Below the pieces are notes generated by a model, which did not search any database, was not told the DNA's origin, and saw only the letters and a program-made list of their open reading frames with translations. A stretch of DNA of 64,000 nt. Origin: Sphingobacterium rhinopitheci (GTDB lineage Bacteria; Bacteroidota; Bacteroidia; Sphingobacteriales; Sphingobacteriaceae). The stretch spans positions 62,001 to 126,000 of the forward strand of contig NZ_JADEYQ010000007.1 of assembly GCF_022627575.1 (NCBI RefSeq), written 5' to 3'. The position numbers and the translations under genes are program-made. Below, piece after piece: positions 34,727 through 43,075 of the stretch (the stretch's first letter is position 1; each line of letters starts with the position of its first letter).

Positions 34727-36136
34727 ATGGAAGAGGAATTTGATTTCGGTAGTCCCGAAGAACAAAAGGCATCGGTAAATCGTTATGAAGAAATGATTCG
34801 TAACGAAGACCAATACTTTTTTGATTCTATAGCGTTTGAGGGGATTATAGACTTCTATACAGAAAAAAATGACCCCATAAAAGCATTGCAAGTGATAAGC
34901 TTTGCCATGAATCAACACCCATTTGAAACATCATTCTTATTAAAAAAAGCTCAAATTCTAGCAACCTTGCTTGAATCAGAAGCCGCATTAGACGCTTTGT
35001 CACAAGCCGAAATATTACAGCCTTCAGATGGTGATATCAATCTTATTAGAGGAAGTATATACGCTAATATGGGTCTTTTTTCCGAAGCAGAGGAGTGTTT
35101 TTACAAGGCATTAGAAAATAGCGACAATAAAGAAGATATATATTATCAATTAGCAGGATTGTTCCAACTGCAAGGGAATTACGAACGAGGTTTATACTAC
35201 TTAAAGAAAACACTTCATTTAAATCAAGATAATCAAGATGCATTATATGAGCTTGCTTTTTGCTATGATGTACTAAATAAGCAAGAAGAGAGCATTTCAT
35301 TTTACACCGCTTTTATTGACAAGGACCCATATTCGTATTCCGCTTGGTATAATTTAGGCAATGCCTATCATAAATTATCACAGTTCGAACCTGCCATAGA
35401 TGCCTATGACTACGCAATACTGATAAAAGAAAATTTCTCGTCAGCATACTTTAATAAAGGTAATTCGCTGGTAAACTTAGATAAATATGCTGAAGCTATA
35501 GAAGTTTACAAACAAACCTTCGAATACGAACCACCTAATGCAGATACATATTGCGCTATGGGTGAATGCTATGAAAAATTAGAACAAATGGAAACAGCTA
35601 GAGAGCATTACAAAAAAGCTGTTAAATTAGACGCTGATTTAGCTGATGCATGGTTTGGTATTGGCGTTACATTAGACTTCGAAGACCGTTACTTCGAATC
35701 ATTACATTTTTATAAAAAAGCATTAGATATCGATGATTCGAACCCCGATTATTGGTTCGCAATAGCAGATGCTAGGTATAAATTGGGGCAAATAGAAGAG
35801 TCGGAATTCGCTTATGATAAAGTCGTAAACCTCAATCCTACGGATATAGAAGCATGGCTAGATTATTCAAGTATATACTACGAAAGGAAGAAATTAGACG
35901 AAGCTATACAGGTGATGACCGATGCTATACAAGCAAATCCTCAAAGTGCAGAATTATTCTATCGTCTAGTTGCTTATTTATTTGCTAATGGCCAATATAA
36001 TGAAGCATTAAATTTCTTAGAATTGGCTCTTGCTTTTGGCCCAGAGAAACATCATATACTATTTGATTATCTACCACAGTTACAAGGAAATCATTTAATA
36101 ATAGATATTATAAAAAAATATACTGAAGAATCATGA
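34727..36136 (+). CDS. Tetratricopeptide-repeat protein
   Basis: A 469-aa soluble protein from the ATG at 34727; a GTG at 34700 would add nine residues. It has no signal peptide and an acidic start (MEEEFDFGSPEEQ). From about residue 60 to 440 it is made of about a dozen TPR units, recognisable by W/Y..G / A..Y....A....P spacing, for example SAWYNLGNAYHKLSQFEPAID and DAWFGIGVTLDFEDRYFES. TPR proteins act as scaffolds; no partner can be named. Its stop overlaps the aroE start by 4 bp, so the genes are translationally coupled. TTTCTTTG (34686-34693) may be a weak -7 element. Confidence 0.85.
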   Translation: MEEEFDFGSPEEQKASVNRYEEMIRNEDQYFFDSIAFEGIIDFYTEKNDPIKALQVISFAMNQHPFETSFLLKKAQILATLLESEAALDALSQAEILQPSDGDINLIRGSIYANMGLFSEAEECFYKALENSDNKEDIYYQLAGLFQLQGNYERGLYYLKKTLHLNQDNQDALYELAFCYDVLNKQEESISFYTAFIDKDPYSYSAWYNLGNAYHKLSQFEPAIDAYDYAILIKENFSSAYFNKGNSLVNLDKYAEAIEVYKQTFEYEPPNADTYCAMGECYEKLEQMETAREHYKKAVKLDADLADAWFGIGVTLDFEDRYFESLHFYKKALDIDDSNPDYWFAIADARYKLGQIEESEFAYDKVVNLNPTDIEAWLDYSSIYYERKKLDEAIQVMTDAIQANPQSAELFYRLVAYLFANGQYNEALNFLELALAFGPEKHHILFDYLPQLQGNHLIIDIIKKYTEES

Positions 36137-36882
36137 TAAAGCTAGGTTTAATCGGTTTTCCATTAGGTCATTCCTTTTCAAAAAGCTATTACCTGAATAA
36201 ATTTGAGCGCGAGGATATAACGGGGATTGATTATGAATTATATGCATTAGAATCTATAGATTCATTTAAAAAATTATATGATACAGACGTGGAATTCAGA
36301 GGATTTAATGTGACGATTCCACACAAAATGGCAGTAATGCCCTTGTTAAATGAATTATCTCCAGAGGCAGAAGCTATTGGCGCAGTAAATTGCATCACAA
36401 TAGACAACAAGGGAGGACAACCTATACTAAAAGGATACAATACTGATGCATTTGGCTTTGAGGAATCCCTGAAGCCACTCTTAAAAAGTTGTCATAAGAA
36501 AGCCTTAGTATTAGGCAATGGAGGGGCTGCTAAAGCGGTACTATATGCACTCACTAAGCTTGGTATTTCCTATTTAATCGTCAGTAGAACAAAAGATAAT
36601 GGAGACCTTACCTATGAGGAATTAGATGCTACAACACTCGCAGCGCATCAAATAATAATCAATTGTTCGCCAGTAGGAACATTTCCTAATATCGACCAAT
36701 GTCCTACTATTCCATACGAAGAGATCACTAAGGACCATCTATTATACGATTTAATATATAATCCGGCGGAGACATTATTTCTTTCAAAGGGCAAAGAAAA
36801 AGGTGCAACCATAAAGAATGGCTATGACATGCTACTCTTGCAGGCTGAAAAAAATTGGGCTATTTGGAGTAATAATTTCTAA
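36133..36882 (+). CDS. aroE: Shikimate dehydrogenase
   Basis: NADP-dependent reduction of 3-dehydroshikimate in aromatic amino-acid synthesis. The 249-aa protein has GFPLGHSFSKSYYLNKF with the substrate serines, NVTIPHKMAV with the catalytic lysine, GAVNCI, the nucleotide loop VLGNGGAAKAV, and NGYDMLLLQAE at the end. It is slightly shorter than E. coli AroE but complete. It overlaps the TPR gene by 4 bp and gldD starts one base after its stop, so this is a three-gene operon. Confidence 0.95.
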   Translation: MIKLGLIGFPLGHSFSKSYYLNKFEREDITGIDYELYALESIDSFKKLYDTDVEFRGFNVTIPHKMAVMPLLNELSPEAEAIGAVNCITIDNKGGQPILKGYNTDAFGFEESLKPLLKSCHKKALVLGNGGAAKAVLYALTKLGISYLIVSRTKDNGDLTYEELDATTLAAHQIIINCSPVGTFPNIDQCPTIPYEEITKDHLLYDLIYNPAETLFLSKGKEKGATIKNGYDMLLLQAEKNWAIWSNNF

Positions 36883-36883
36883 A

Positions 36884-37459
36884 ATGCAGCAACTAATTTG
36901 GCTTTTCTTCCTAGTCATATTATATAGCTCTTGTGCAAATCAAGACTTTAGCCCCAAACCACGTGGCTTCCACCGCATTGAATTTCCCGACAAGGAGTAT
37001 ATCAAGATGGAAGAAGGCTGTCCTTTTACATTTGAAATACCAATCTATACTACCTTAAAAACAGACGACACAAAAAATGCTGGAAAATGCTGGAAAAACT
37101 TAGCGTTCCCACAATTTAATGCGACATTGCACTTGAGTTACTTTGATATTGATGAAAAGTCAACATTTAATAAGCTTATAGAAGATGCACGAACATTTGC
37201 GTTTAAGCATACAACAAAAGCAACATCAATCGACCAAAAAAAAATCATTAATACCCCAAATAATATATATGGGTTAGAATACTATATACAAGGAAATACG
37301 GCTTCCAACTATCAATTTTATGTTTCAGATAGCACAAATCATTACCTAAGAGGCGCCTTGTATTTTAATGAAAAGCCAAATCTAGACAGCATACAACCCG
37401 TATTAGATTTTTTAAAAACAGACATAGAACACCTTATAAGCACAATTAGGTGGAAATAA
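36884..37459 (+). CDS. gldD: Gliding-motility-type lipoprotein GldD
   Basis: From the ATG at 36884, directly after the aroE stop, this is a 191-aa lipoprotein: signal MQQLIWLFFLVILYSSC with the lipobox cysteine at about residue 17. The mature part has PKPRGFHRIEFPDKEY followed by CPFTFEIP, which I recognise as the GldD pattern. In Flavobacterium GldD is needed for gliding and is tied to the type IX secretion machinery. Many non-gliding Bacteroidota keep it. No other gld or spr gene lies in the window. I reject the longer upstream start because it lies inside aroE and hides the signal peptide. Confidence 0.8.
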   Translation: MQQLIWLFFLVILYSSCANQDFSPKPRGFHRIEFPDKEYIKMEEGCPFTFEIPIYTTLKTDDTKNAGKCWKNLAFPQFNATLHLSYFDIDEKSTFNKLIEDARTFAFKHTTKATSIDQKKIINTPNNIYGLEYYIQGNTASNYQFYVSDSTNHYLRGALYFNEKPNLDSIQPVLDFLKTDIEHLISTIRWK

Positions 37460-37464
37460 TTCAT

Positions 37465-37472
37465 TACATTTG
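37465..37472 (+). promoter_or_regulatory. -7 promoter element at the MBL hydrolase, 4 nt before ATG
   Basis: TACATTTG, then AATT, then the ATG at 37477. Exact consensus; it falls between gldD and the hydrolase and predicts a leaderless transcript for the second unit. Confidence 0.55.
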
Positions 37473-37476
37473 AATT

Positions 37477-38118
37477 ATGATTACTGTTCAGACATTCACT
37501 TTTAATCCTTATCAGGAAAATACTTATCTACTCATTAATGATAACAAAGATTGTATCATTATAGATCCCGGTATGCATAACCACAATGAGGAGGAGGTAT
37601 TAAAGAACTTCATAGCACAAAATCACCTCACACCCGTATTACTGCTGAATACACATTGCCATATAGATCATGTATTGGGTAACAGATTTGTATTTGAACA
37701 ATGGGGCTTAAAGCCTAATTTTCATGAAGGAGAAATCCCCGTATTGGTTGCAGTAGAAAATTATGCTCCACAGATGGGAATTCGTTATGAAACCTCCCCT
37801 ATACCGGATACATTTATTGAAGAAGGAGATACTATCAAATTTGGAAACGATAAGCTTATAGCAATATATGCACCAGGGCACTCTCCTGCACACCTTTGTT
37901 ACTATAGTGAAGCAGATCAGCTATTGATTGGTGGGGATGTATTATTCCTTAATAGTATAGGTCGCACAGACCTACCAGGAGGTAATCACCAATTATTGCT
38001 GGATAATATCAAAACAAAGATATATACTTTACCCGATACTACTGTTGTATATCCAGGTCACGGAAGCACTACAACTATAGGTTATGAAAAGAAGTATAAC
38101 CAATTCATACGTGCATGA
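37477..38118 (+). CDS. Metallo-beta-lactamase-fold hydrolase (glyoxalase II-like)
   Basis: A 213-aa cytoplasmic hydrolase with the metal motif THCHIDHVLGN (HxHxDH), then GHSPAHLCYY, LIGGDVLF with the bridging aspartate, and YPGHGSTTT. It matches YcbL/GloB-like thioesterases, which cleave hydroxyacyl-glutathione or related thioesters. It lacks the C-terminal HAGH domain of true glyoxalase II, so the substrate is open. It overlaps the next gene by 4 bp (ATGA). Confidence 0.88.
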   Translation: MITVQTFTFNPYQENTYLLINDNKDCIIIDPGMHNHNEEEVLKNFIAQNHLTPVLLLNTHCHIDHVLGNRFVFEQWGLKPNFHEGEIPVLVAVENYAPQMGIRYETSPIPDTFIEEGDTIKFGNDKLIAIYAPGHSPAHLCYYSEADQLLIGGDVLFLNSIGRTDLPGGNHQLLLDNIKTKIYTLPDTTVVYPGHGSTTTIGYEKKYNQFIRA

Positions 38119-39365
38119 AAGGGCTAAGAATTCCATTTCTATTTGCTTATAGATATCTTTTTTCTAAGAAATCGGTAAATGCCATCAACATCATATCGTT
38201 TATAAGCTTTATTGGCGTACTAGTTAGTTCTGCGGCCTTGGTTATTGTACTATCATTTTATAATGGTATGGAACAATTTATACTATCTATGTATAGTAAT
38301 TTTACACCAGACCTACGCATTGAGCCTACAGAAGGGAAGACATTTGATGCCAAAACAATAGTATTTGAAAATCTAAAAAATAACCCGGAGGTAAAGAATT
38401 ATTCAGAATCATTAGAGGATAAAATTCTTTTACAATATGACAACAAGCAATTTGTAGGTCAATTAAAGGGAATTGAAGAAGAAAGTTTTACTAAGCTAAA
38501 TGAAGATGACATCCTCCAAAATGGTATATTCTCTATCATGGAAGATAGTGTCCCTCGTGCCTTAATAGGGGCGCAAATACAAGCAAATCTACAAATTCCG
38601 ATCAGCAATTTTTTCAATACAATAGAGTTATATTTCCCACGTAAGGGTATTTCTTTAAATAACATTAATCCATTAGATGATTTCAACATTCGAAATATAG
38701 GCGTCAATGGAATATTAACGTATCAACCAGAATTTGACAATCTGGTACTAGTTCCAATGGAATTTGCACGTGAGATATTAGGTGAAGATCAGAAAATATC
38801 TGCTATTGAAATATACTTGAAGGACAAAAAATCGACCACTGATATTCAGAATAATTTAGAAAAAGAGCTAAAAGATCAATTTAAAGTTAAAAATAGAGAG
38901 CAACAAAATCCAACACTCTATAAAACTATAAAATCTGAAAAATGGATTGTGTTTTTCATCCTAACCTTCATAGGGATAATCGCAATATTCAATATTATTG
39001 GATCATTAACGATGCTCGTGATAGATAAAAAAGATGACATGAAGGTGTTACAACATCTAGGTGCCGAACGCAGCACTATCGAGCGTATCTTCTTTATAGA
39101 AGGGCTTATGATTGCTTTGTTAGGTAGTATAGTTGGTATTGTGATTGGTTATATATTTTGCAAACTCCAAGAGCAATTTGGCTTTATACGAACAGGTGAA
39201 GGAGCTGGCTCGTTAATAGATATATACCCCGTTGACATTCGTCTATTAGACTTTATTTTAGTATTTGGGACCGTATTTATACTATCATCACTAGTTGCTT
39301 ATTTTTCATCCAAACTAAGTGTAAAAGGGATAGGTAAAATAACAGATCTTAAAAGTGCTGAATAA
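38115..39365 (+). CDS. FtsX/LolE-type ABC transporter permease
   Basis: A 416-aa inner-membrane permease: one N-terminal helix (about 20-45, NIISFISFIGVLVSSAALV), a large periplasmic MacB-like domain (about 50-265), then three helices (about 275-300, 325-350, 375-400) with the FtsX core. LolC/LolE, which move lipoproteins to the outer membrane, have this layout. In Bacteroidota such permeases are usually annotated FtsX or LolE-like, and there is no ATPase gene nearby. It is coupled to the hydrolase gene by a 4-bp overlap. Confidence 0.88.
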   Translation: MKGLRIPFLFAYRYLFSKKSVNAINIISFISFIGVLVSSAALVIVLSFYNGMEQFILSMYSNFTPDLRIEPTEGKTFDAKTIVFENLKNNPEVKNYSESLEDKILLQYDNKQFVGQLKGIEEESFTKLNEDDILQNGIFSIMEDSVPRALIGAQIQANLQIPISNFFNTIELYFPRKGISLNNINPLDDFNIRNIGVNGILTYQPEFDNLVLVPMEFAREILGEDQKISAIEIYLKDKKSTTDIQNNLEKELKDQFKVKNREQQNPTLYKTIKSEKWIVFFILTFIGIIAIFNIIGSLTMLVIDKKDDMKVLQHLGAERSTIERIFFIEGLMIALLGSIVGIVIGYIFCKLQEQFGFIRTGEGAGSLIDIYPVDIRLLDFILVFGTVFILSSLVAYFSSKLSVKGIGKITDLKSAE

Positions 39366-39377
39366 AAATAACAATTA

Positions 39378-40034
39378 TTAATACTTTAATTTCTCTCGGC
39401 TATAATCACCACGTTTTATTTGATTGATGAATTCTGCCCAAGCAAATGGATTAAGTAAAGGGTTATTATAGCGTTGATTAATATTCTTATTGTTCATGAT
39501 ATTATGACGCTGCTTAGAATTAAAGCTTTGAATCTCTTCAGCACTTCTAGGCACAACCCTTGCCATTGCAGCCATCGCTTGCGGGCTAAGATTTTTTCGG
39601 GCATTAGCGACAGGGTCAATGCCTGACGACATAGCCATAAATTCAGACAAATAATCTTCATAACTAGCCCATGGAAATGGAGTCACCGCAGGCAGTTCAA
39701 TCACTAAACTACGCATACTAATATGTGCTGTATATTTATCATCGGGTACATTAGGAATTACAAATGTCACGGGATCATAACCTACGCTAGAGAATTTAAT
39801 GGTATCTCCAACATGTGCCACAAAAGAGAAATAACCATCGTTATTAGACATAAATACCTGATCCTTGAAAGATATATTTTTTATGGAAGCATATGCCACA
39901 GGTAATTCTGACCCCGGGGAAGTAATAATTCCACTAAACTGTACAATATTCCGTTGCTGGGCATACAATGAATTATACCCACCCACAAAAAGTGCTAATA
40001 AAAAAACAGAGATATGTATTAGGAATCTTGGCAT
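39378..40034 (-). CDS. Secreted carboxypeptidase-like regulatory-domain protein
   Basis: A 218-aa exported protein with a signal peptide (about 1-25, ending LYAQ). Residues about 30-110 form a carboxypeptidase-D-like regulatory domain (FSGIITSPGSELPVAYASI; NNDGYFSFVAHVGDTIKFSS), a beta-sandwich usually found at the N-terminus of TonB-linked proteins but here almost free-standing. The C-terminal 100 residues are helical and Asn/Arg-rich. Homologues are common but have no assigned role. It converges with the permease gene 12 bp away without a visible terminator. A -7 element lies 5 nt before its ATG. Confidence 0.75.
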   Translation of the reverse strand: MPRFLIHISVFLLALFVGGYNSLYAQQRNIVQFSGIITSPGSELPVAYASIKNISFKDQVFMSNNDGYFSFVAHVGDTIKFSSVGYDPVTFVIPNVPDDKYTAHISMRSLVIELPAVTPFPWASYEDYLSEFMAMSSGIDPVANARKNLSPQAMAAMARVVPRSAEEIQSFNSKQRHNIMNNKNINQRYNNPLLNPFAWAEFINQIKRGDYSREKLKY

Positions 40035-40039
40035 ATTAA

Positions 40040-40047
40040 CAAAAATA
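40040..40047 (-). promoter_or_regulatory. -7 promoter element at the carboxypeptidase-like gene, 5 nt before ATG
   Basis: Minus-strand TATTTTTG, then TTAAT, then the ATG at 40034. Exact consensus; predicts a leaderless transcript. Confidence 0.55.
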
Positions 40048-40127
40048 AAGAAATGATTGAAATAGCCTTGTTAAATACTGTTAATAAACAGCTAACAATG
40101 ATGTTATGATTTACAGGGTAGTCCAGA

Positions 40128-40373
40128 TTACTCTACAACGGTTAAATTAACAGCTTCTACAGCGACAATTTCTGGTACTGCTTTTTTGATAGCCTGCTCT
40201 AGTCCTGCCTTAAATGTCATAATGCTCATTGAACAACTAGCACAAGCACCTAACAGCTTTAGACGTACCACATTATCGGCTGTTATTTCTTCAACACGCA
40301 CATTTCCACCATCTTTCTCTAGGTAAGGACGCATTGTGTCCAACGCTTGTTCAACTTTTTCTAGTAAAGTCAT
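40128..40373 (-). CDS. NifU C-terminal-domain (NfuA/Nfu-like) Fe-S scaffold
   Basis: An 81-aa protein from the ATG at 40373, starting MTLLEKVEQALDTMRPYLEKDGGNV and carrying the CxxC pair in GACASCSMSIMT. This is the Nfu domain alone; it binds a [4Fe-4S] cluster at a dimer interface and passes it to apo-enzymes. The frame runs further upstream, but only the ATG start gives the normal domain length. A weak -7-like TATATTTA lies about 29 nt upstream. Confidence 0.92.
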   Translation of the reverse strand: MTLLEKVEQALDTMRPYLEKDGGNVRVEEITADNVVRLKLLGACASCSMSIMTFKAGLEQAIKKAVPEIVAVEAVNLTVVE

Positions 40374-40552
40374 CTGTTTATTAAATATTAAATAAGTGTA
40401 AATATAGCGTTTTTTTAGCGTAGTTCGATTATCAATCGAAATTTTATAGCACTCCGATGACACGAATGACATATATGGTTAAAGTTTGTTAAACCGTTAG
40501 TACCCGTAATATTAATCCATTAAATTCAAGTAAATTGCGTATCAAATTTTAA

Positions 40553-40583
40553 TTGAATATTATTTTTAATTGATGTATCTTTG
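40553..40583 (+). promoter_or_regulatory. Full -33/-7 promoter at bamD, 4 nt before ATG
   Basis: TTG (40553-40555), a 20-bp spacer, then TATCTTTG (40576-40583), followed after TAAA by the ATG at 40588. Spacing and both elements fit the Bacteroidota primary sigma-factor consensus, so transcription should start at or next to the start codon. Confidence 0.65.
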
Positions 40584-40587
40584 TAAA

Positions 40588-41502
40588 ATGTTTTTAAATA
40601 GACGTATTAGCTCAACATTCATCCTGCTACTTTTCACTTTATTTTTCACTGGCTGTAAGAGCAAGTTTGAGAAATTGAGAAATAGTAACAATATCGCTAT
40701 GAAATATCAAGAAGCGGTTAAACTTTATGAAAAAGGAAAGTATTCTAAAGCACTTGTGCTATTTGATGACCTATCGAGTAAATACAGAGGTCAAGCACAA
40801 GCAGAAGATCTTTTCTATTTGATTGCTAATGCAAACTATAAAATGCGCGATTATACATCGGCACGTTTTCATTTTAAGAACTTTGCGAGTACCTATCCAA
40901 GTAGTCCACGTGCTGAGGAATGTAGATTCATGGCAGCCTATTGCTATTATATAGAGTCTCCACGATCATCATTAGATCAAGAAAACACACGTAAGGCAAT
41001 AGATGAGTTACAAATTTTTGTCAACTATTATCCGGAATCAGAGAAAGCAAAAGAAGCCGCTGTATTAATTCAAGACTTACGTGACAAATTAGAGAAAAAA
41101 GCATTTGATAATGCTAAATTATACTACAACATGGGATCACCAGATGATTACCGTGCTGCCGTAATTGCTTTTGACAATGTATTGAAGCAATATCCAGATA
41201 CTAAATATGCAGAAGATATTGAGTATTTAATGGTCAAAGCTCAATATGAATACGCAAATCATAGCTCACCCTATAAACAAGAATCACGTTTTAATGATGC
41301 TATTGATTTTTATGATATCTTTGTAAATCATTTCCCAGAGAGTAAGTACCTATCGGAACTAAACAACCTGAAGGCAGATGCAGACAAAAAGATTTTATTT
41401 GCTATTCGTCGTATGAACGAAATGAACAAGCAAATAGAAGAACGCAATAAAGAATTAGGTATCAGCCCAGCTGAGGCTAAAATAGAAGAAGGTAAAAATT
41501 AG
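40588..41502 (+). CDS. bamD: Outer-membrane assembly lipoprotein BamD
   Basis: Lipoprotein of the BAM complex that inserts beta-barrels into the outer membrane. From the ATG at 40588 it has 304 aa: signal FILLLFTLFFTGC with the lipobox cysteine at about 22, then five TPR units (VKLYEKGKYSKALVLFDDLS, DYTSARFHFKNFASTYPSS, and so on) as in BamD. An ATG 15 bp upstream lies inside the -7 element, so I reject it. rpoZ and coaBC follow with short gaps (25 and 12 bp), a grouping I remember from other Bacteroidota. Confidence 0.92.
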   Translation: MFLNRRISSTFILLLFTLFFTGCKSKFEKLRNSNNIAMKYQEAVKLYEKGKYSKALVLFDDLSSKYRGQAQAEDLFYLIANANYKMRDYTSARFHFKNFASTYPSSPRAEECRFMAAYCYYIESPRSSLDQENTRKAIDELQIFVNYYPESEKAKEAAVLIQDLRDKLEKKAFDNAKLYYNMGSPDDYRAAVIAFDNVLKQYPDTKYAEDIEYLMVKAQYEYANHSSPYKQESRFNDAIDFYDIFVNHFPESKYLSELNNLKADADKKILFAIRRMNEMNKQIEERNKELGISPAEAKIEEGKN

Positions 41503-41527
41503 AATATTTACATTAATTTAAATAAAT

Positions 41528-41857
41528 ATGAGTCACGCAAAAAGCAATGCTGTCCCAACCTCTACAGTAACAAGAGATTTAAGAGAATTGGACGTAGCAA
41601 CAGATAATCTTTATGAATCCATCGTTATTATCAGTAAACGTGCAAACCAAATTGGTGTAGAGATCAAAGAAGAATTAAATTCTAAATTAGCAGAATTTGC
41701 GAGTAGCAATGATAATTTAGAAGAAGTGTTTGAAAACCGTGAACAAATCGAGATTTCAAAACACTACGAACGTCTTCCAAAAGCAACATTAATTGCTATA
41801 GACGAATTTTTGAACGACAAAGTTTACTTTAGAAACCCTTCTAAAGAACAAGAATAA
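41528..41857 (+). CDS. rpoZ: RNA polymerase omega subunit (Rpb6/RpoZ family)
   Basis: A 109-aa protein of the Bacteroidota omega type: TVTRDLRELDVATDNLYESIVIISKRANQ, with the conserved NLYES...I...RA core that grips the beta' C-terminus, and a C-terminal helix extension ending NPSKEQE. It lies between bamD and coaBC in one operon. Confidence 0.9.
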   Translation: MSHAKSNAVPTSTVTRDLRELDVATDNLYESIVIISKRANQIGVEIKEELNSKLAEFASSNDNLEEVFENREQIEISKHYERLPKATLIAIDEFLNDKVYFRNPSKEQE

Positions 41858-41869
41858 GCTATATACAGC

Positions 41870-43075
41870 ATGTCTTTAAAAGACAAAAATATTGTGCTAG
41901 GTGTATGCGGTAGTATTGCCGCATACAAAATAGCTTCTTTAATTCGATTATTAATTAAAGAAGGCGCTTCTGTACAAGTTATAATGACGCGTGAAGCTAC
42001 GCAGTTTATTACCCCACTTACACTTTCTACATTATCCAAGAACCCTGTTTTAGTAGATTATTATGATCCAAAAACAGGAGAATGGAACAACCATGTTCAT
42101 TTGGGTCTACACGCAGACCTGATGCTTGTAGCACCATTGTCAGCCAATACCCTTGGCAAATTCGCTAATGGTCTATGTGACAATTTATTGTCTGCGGTAT
42201 ATCTATCAGCAAAATGCCCCGTTTATGTAGCACCAGCTATGGATTTGGATATGTGGATACACCCATCTACAACGCGTAATATAGCACTTCTGGAATCCTA
42301 TGGCAATAAGATTATCCCTCCAGGTAAAGGCGAGCTTGCGAGTGGACTGAATGGTGAAGGTAGATTGGCGGAGCCCGAAGATATCATCAGCTACCTCCAA
42401 ACTGACTTAGCAAGTAACCTTCCTTTGCAAGGCAAGAAAGCCTTGATTACCGCAGGACCTACCTACGAGGCAATAGATCCCGTACGTTTTATTGGCAATC
42501 ACTCTTCAGGTAAGATGGGTTATGCGATAGCCAATCAACTGCTGCGCCTCGGAGCGGAAGTGACACTGGTAAGTGGCCCTACATCATTACAGGCCAATAG
42601 CTCAATTCGCACTATTCGTATACAATCTGCACAACAGATGTATGATGCATGTGCGCAGGAATTTGCTATAAGTGATATAATTGTGATGAGTGCAGCAGTA
42701 GCAGACTATACCGTACAAAATCCTGCTGATCAAAAAATAAAAAAGAAAGCAGAAGATTTTTCAATAGCATTAAAGAAAACAGTAGATATCTTAGGCACTT
42801 TGGGGCAACAGAAGACCTCCAAACAAACACTTGTAGGATTTGCTTTAGAAACCAATAATGAGTTGGAACATGCGCAGGACAAGCTGAAGAGAAAAAATGC
42901 AGATTTTATCGTCTTAAATTCGATGCAAGATAAAGGTGCAGGATTTGGAACAGACACCAACAAAGTAACGATACTTTCGCGCGATGGCAAAACCATTAAT
43001 TATGCGCTAAAAACAAAAGATGAAGTCGCCTTAGATATCAGCAACCTCATCATCGAACATCAAAAGTCTTTATAG
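41870..43075 (+). CDS. coaBC: Bifunctional phosphopantothenoylcysteine synthetase/decarboxylase
   Basis: Catalyses steps two and three of coenzyme A synthesis. The 401-aa protein has the flavin-dependent CoaC half (about 1-180) with GVCGSIAAYKIASL, NNHVHLGLHADLML containing the catalytic histidine, and APAMDLDMW. The CoaB half (about 185-401) begins GKKALITAGPTYEAIDPVRFIGNHSSGKMG and contains AAVADYT. It is the last gene of the bamD-rpoZ-coaBC unit; its stop overlaps by a few bases the stop of the convergent methyltransferase gene, with no hairpin. Confidence 0.95.
   Translation: MSLKDKNIVLGVCGSIAAYKIASLIRLLIKEGASVQVIMTREATQFITPLTLSTLSKNPVLVDYYDPKTGEWNNHVHLGLHADLMLVAPLSANTLGKFANGLCDNLLSAVYLSAKCPVYVAPAMDLDMWIHPSTTRNIALLESYGNKIIPPGKGELASGLNGEGRLAEPEDIISYLQTDLASNLPLQGKKALITAGPTYEAIDPVRFIGNHSSGKMGYAIANQLLRLGAEVTLVSGPTSLQANSSIRTIRIQSAQQMYDACAQEFAISDIIVMSAAVADYTVQNPADQKIKKKAEDFSIALKKTVDILGTLGQQKTSKQTLVGFALETNNELEHAQDKLKRKNADFIVLNSMQDKGAGFGTDTNKVTILSRDGKTINYALKTKDEVALDISNLIIEHQKSL

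Noticed and set aside
36818..36883. N-terminal extension of GldD starting inside aroE
   Set aside because: It would bury the lipoprotein signal peptide; the ATG one base after the aroE stop is the natural start.
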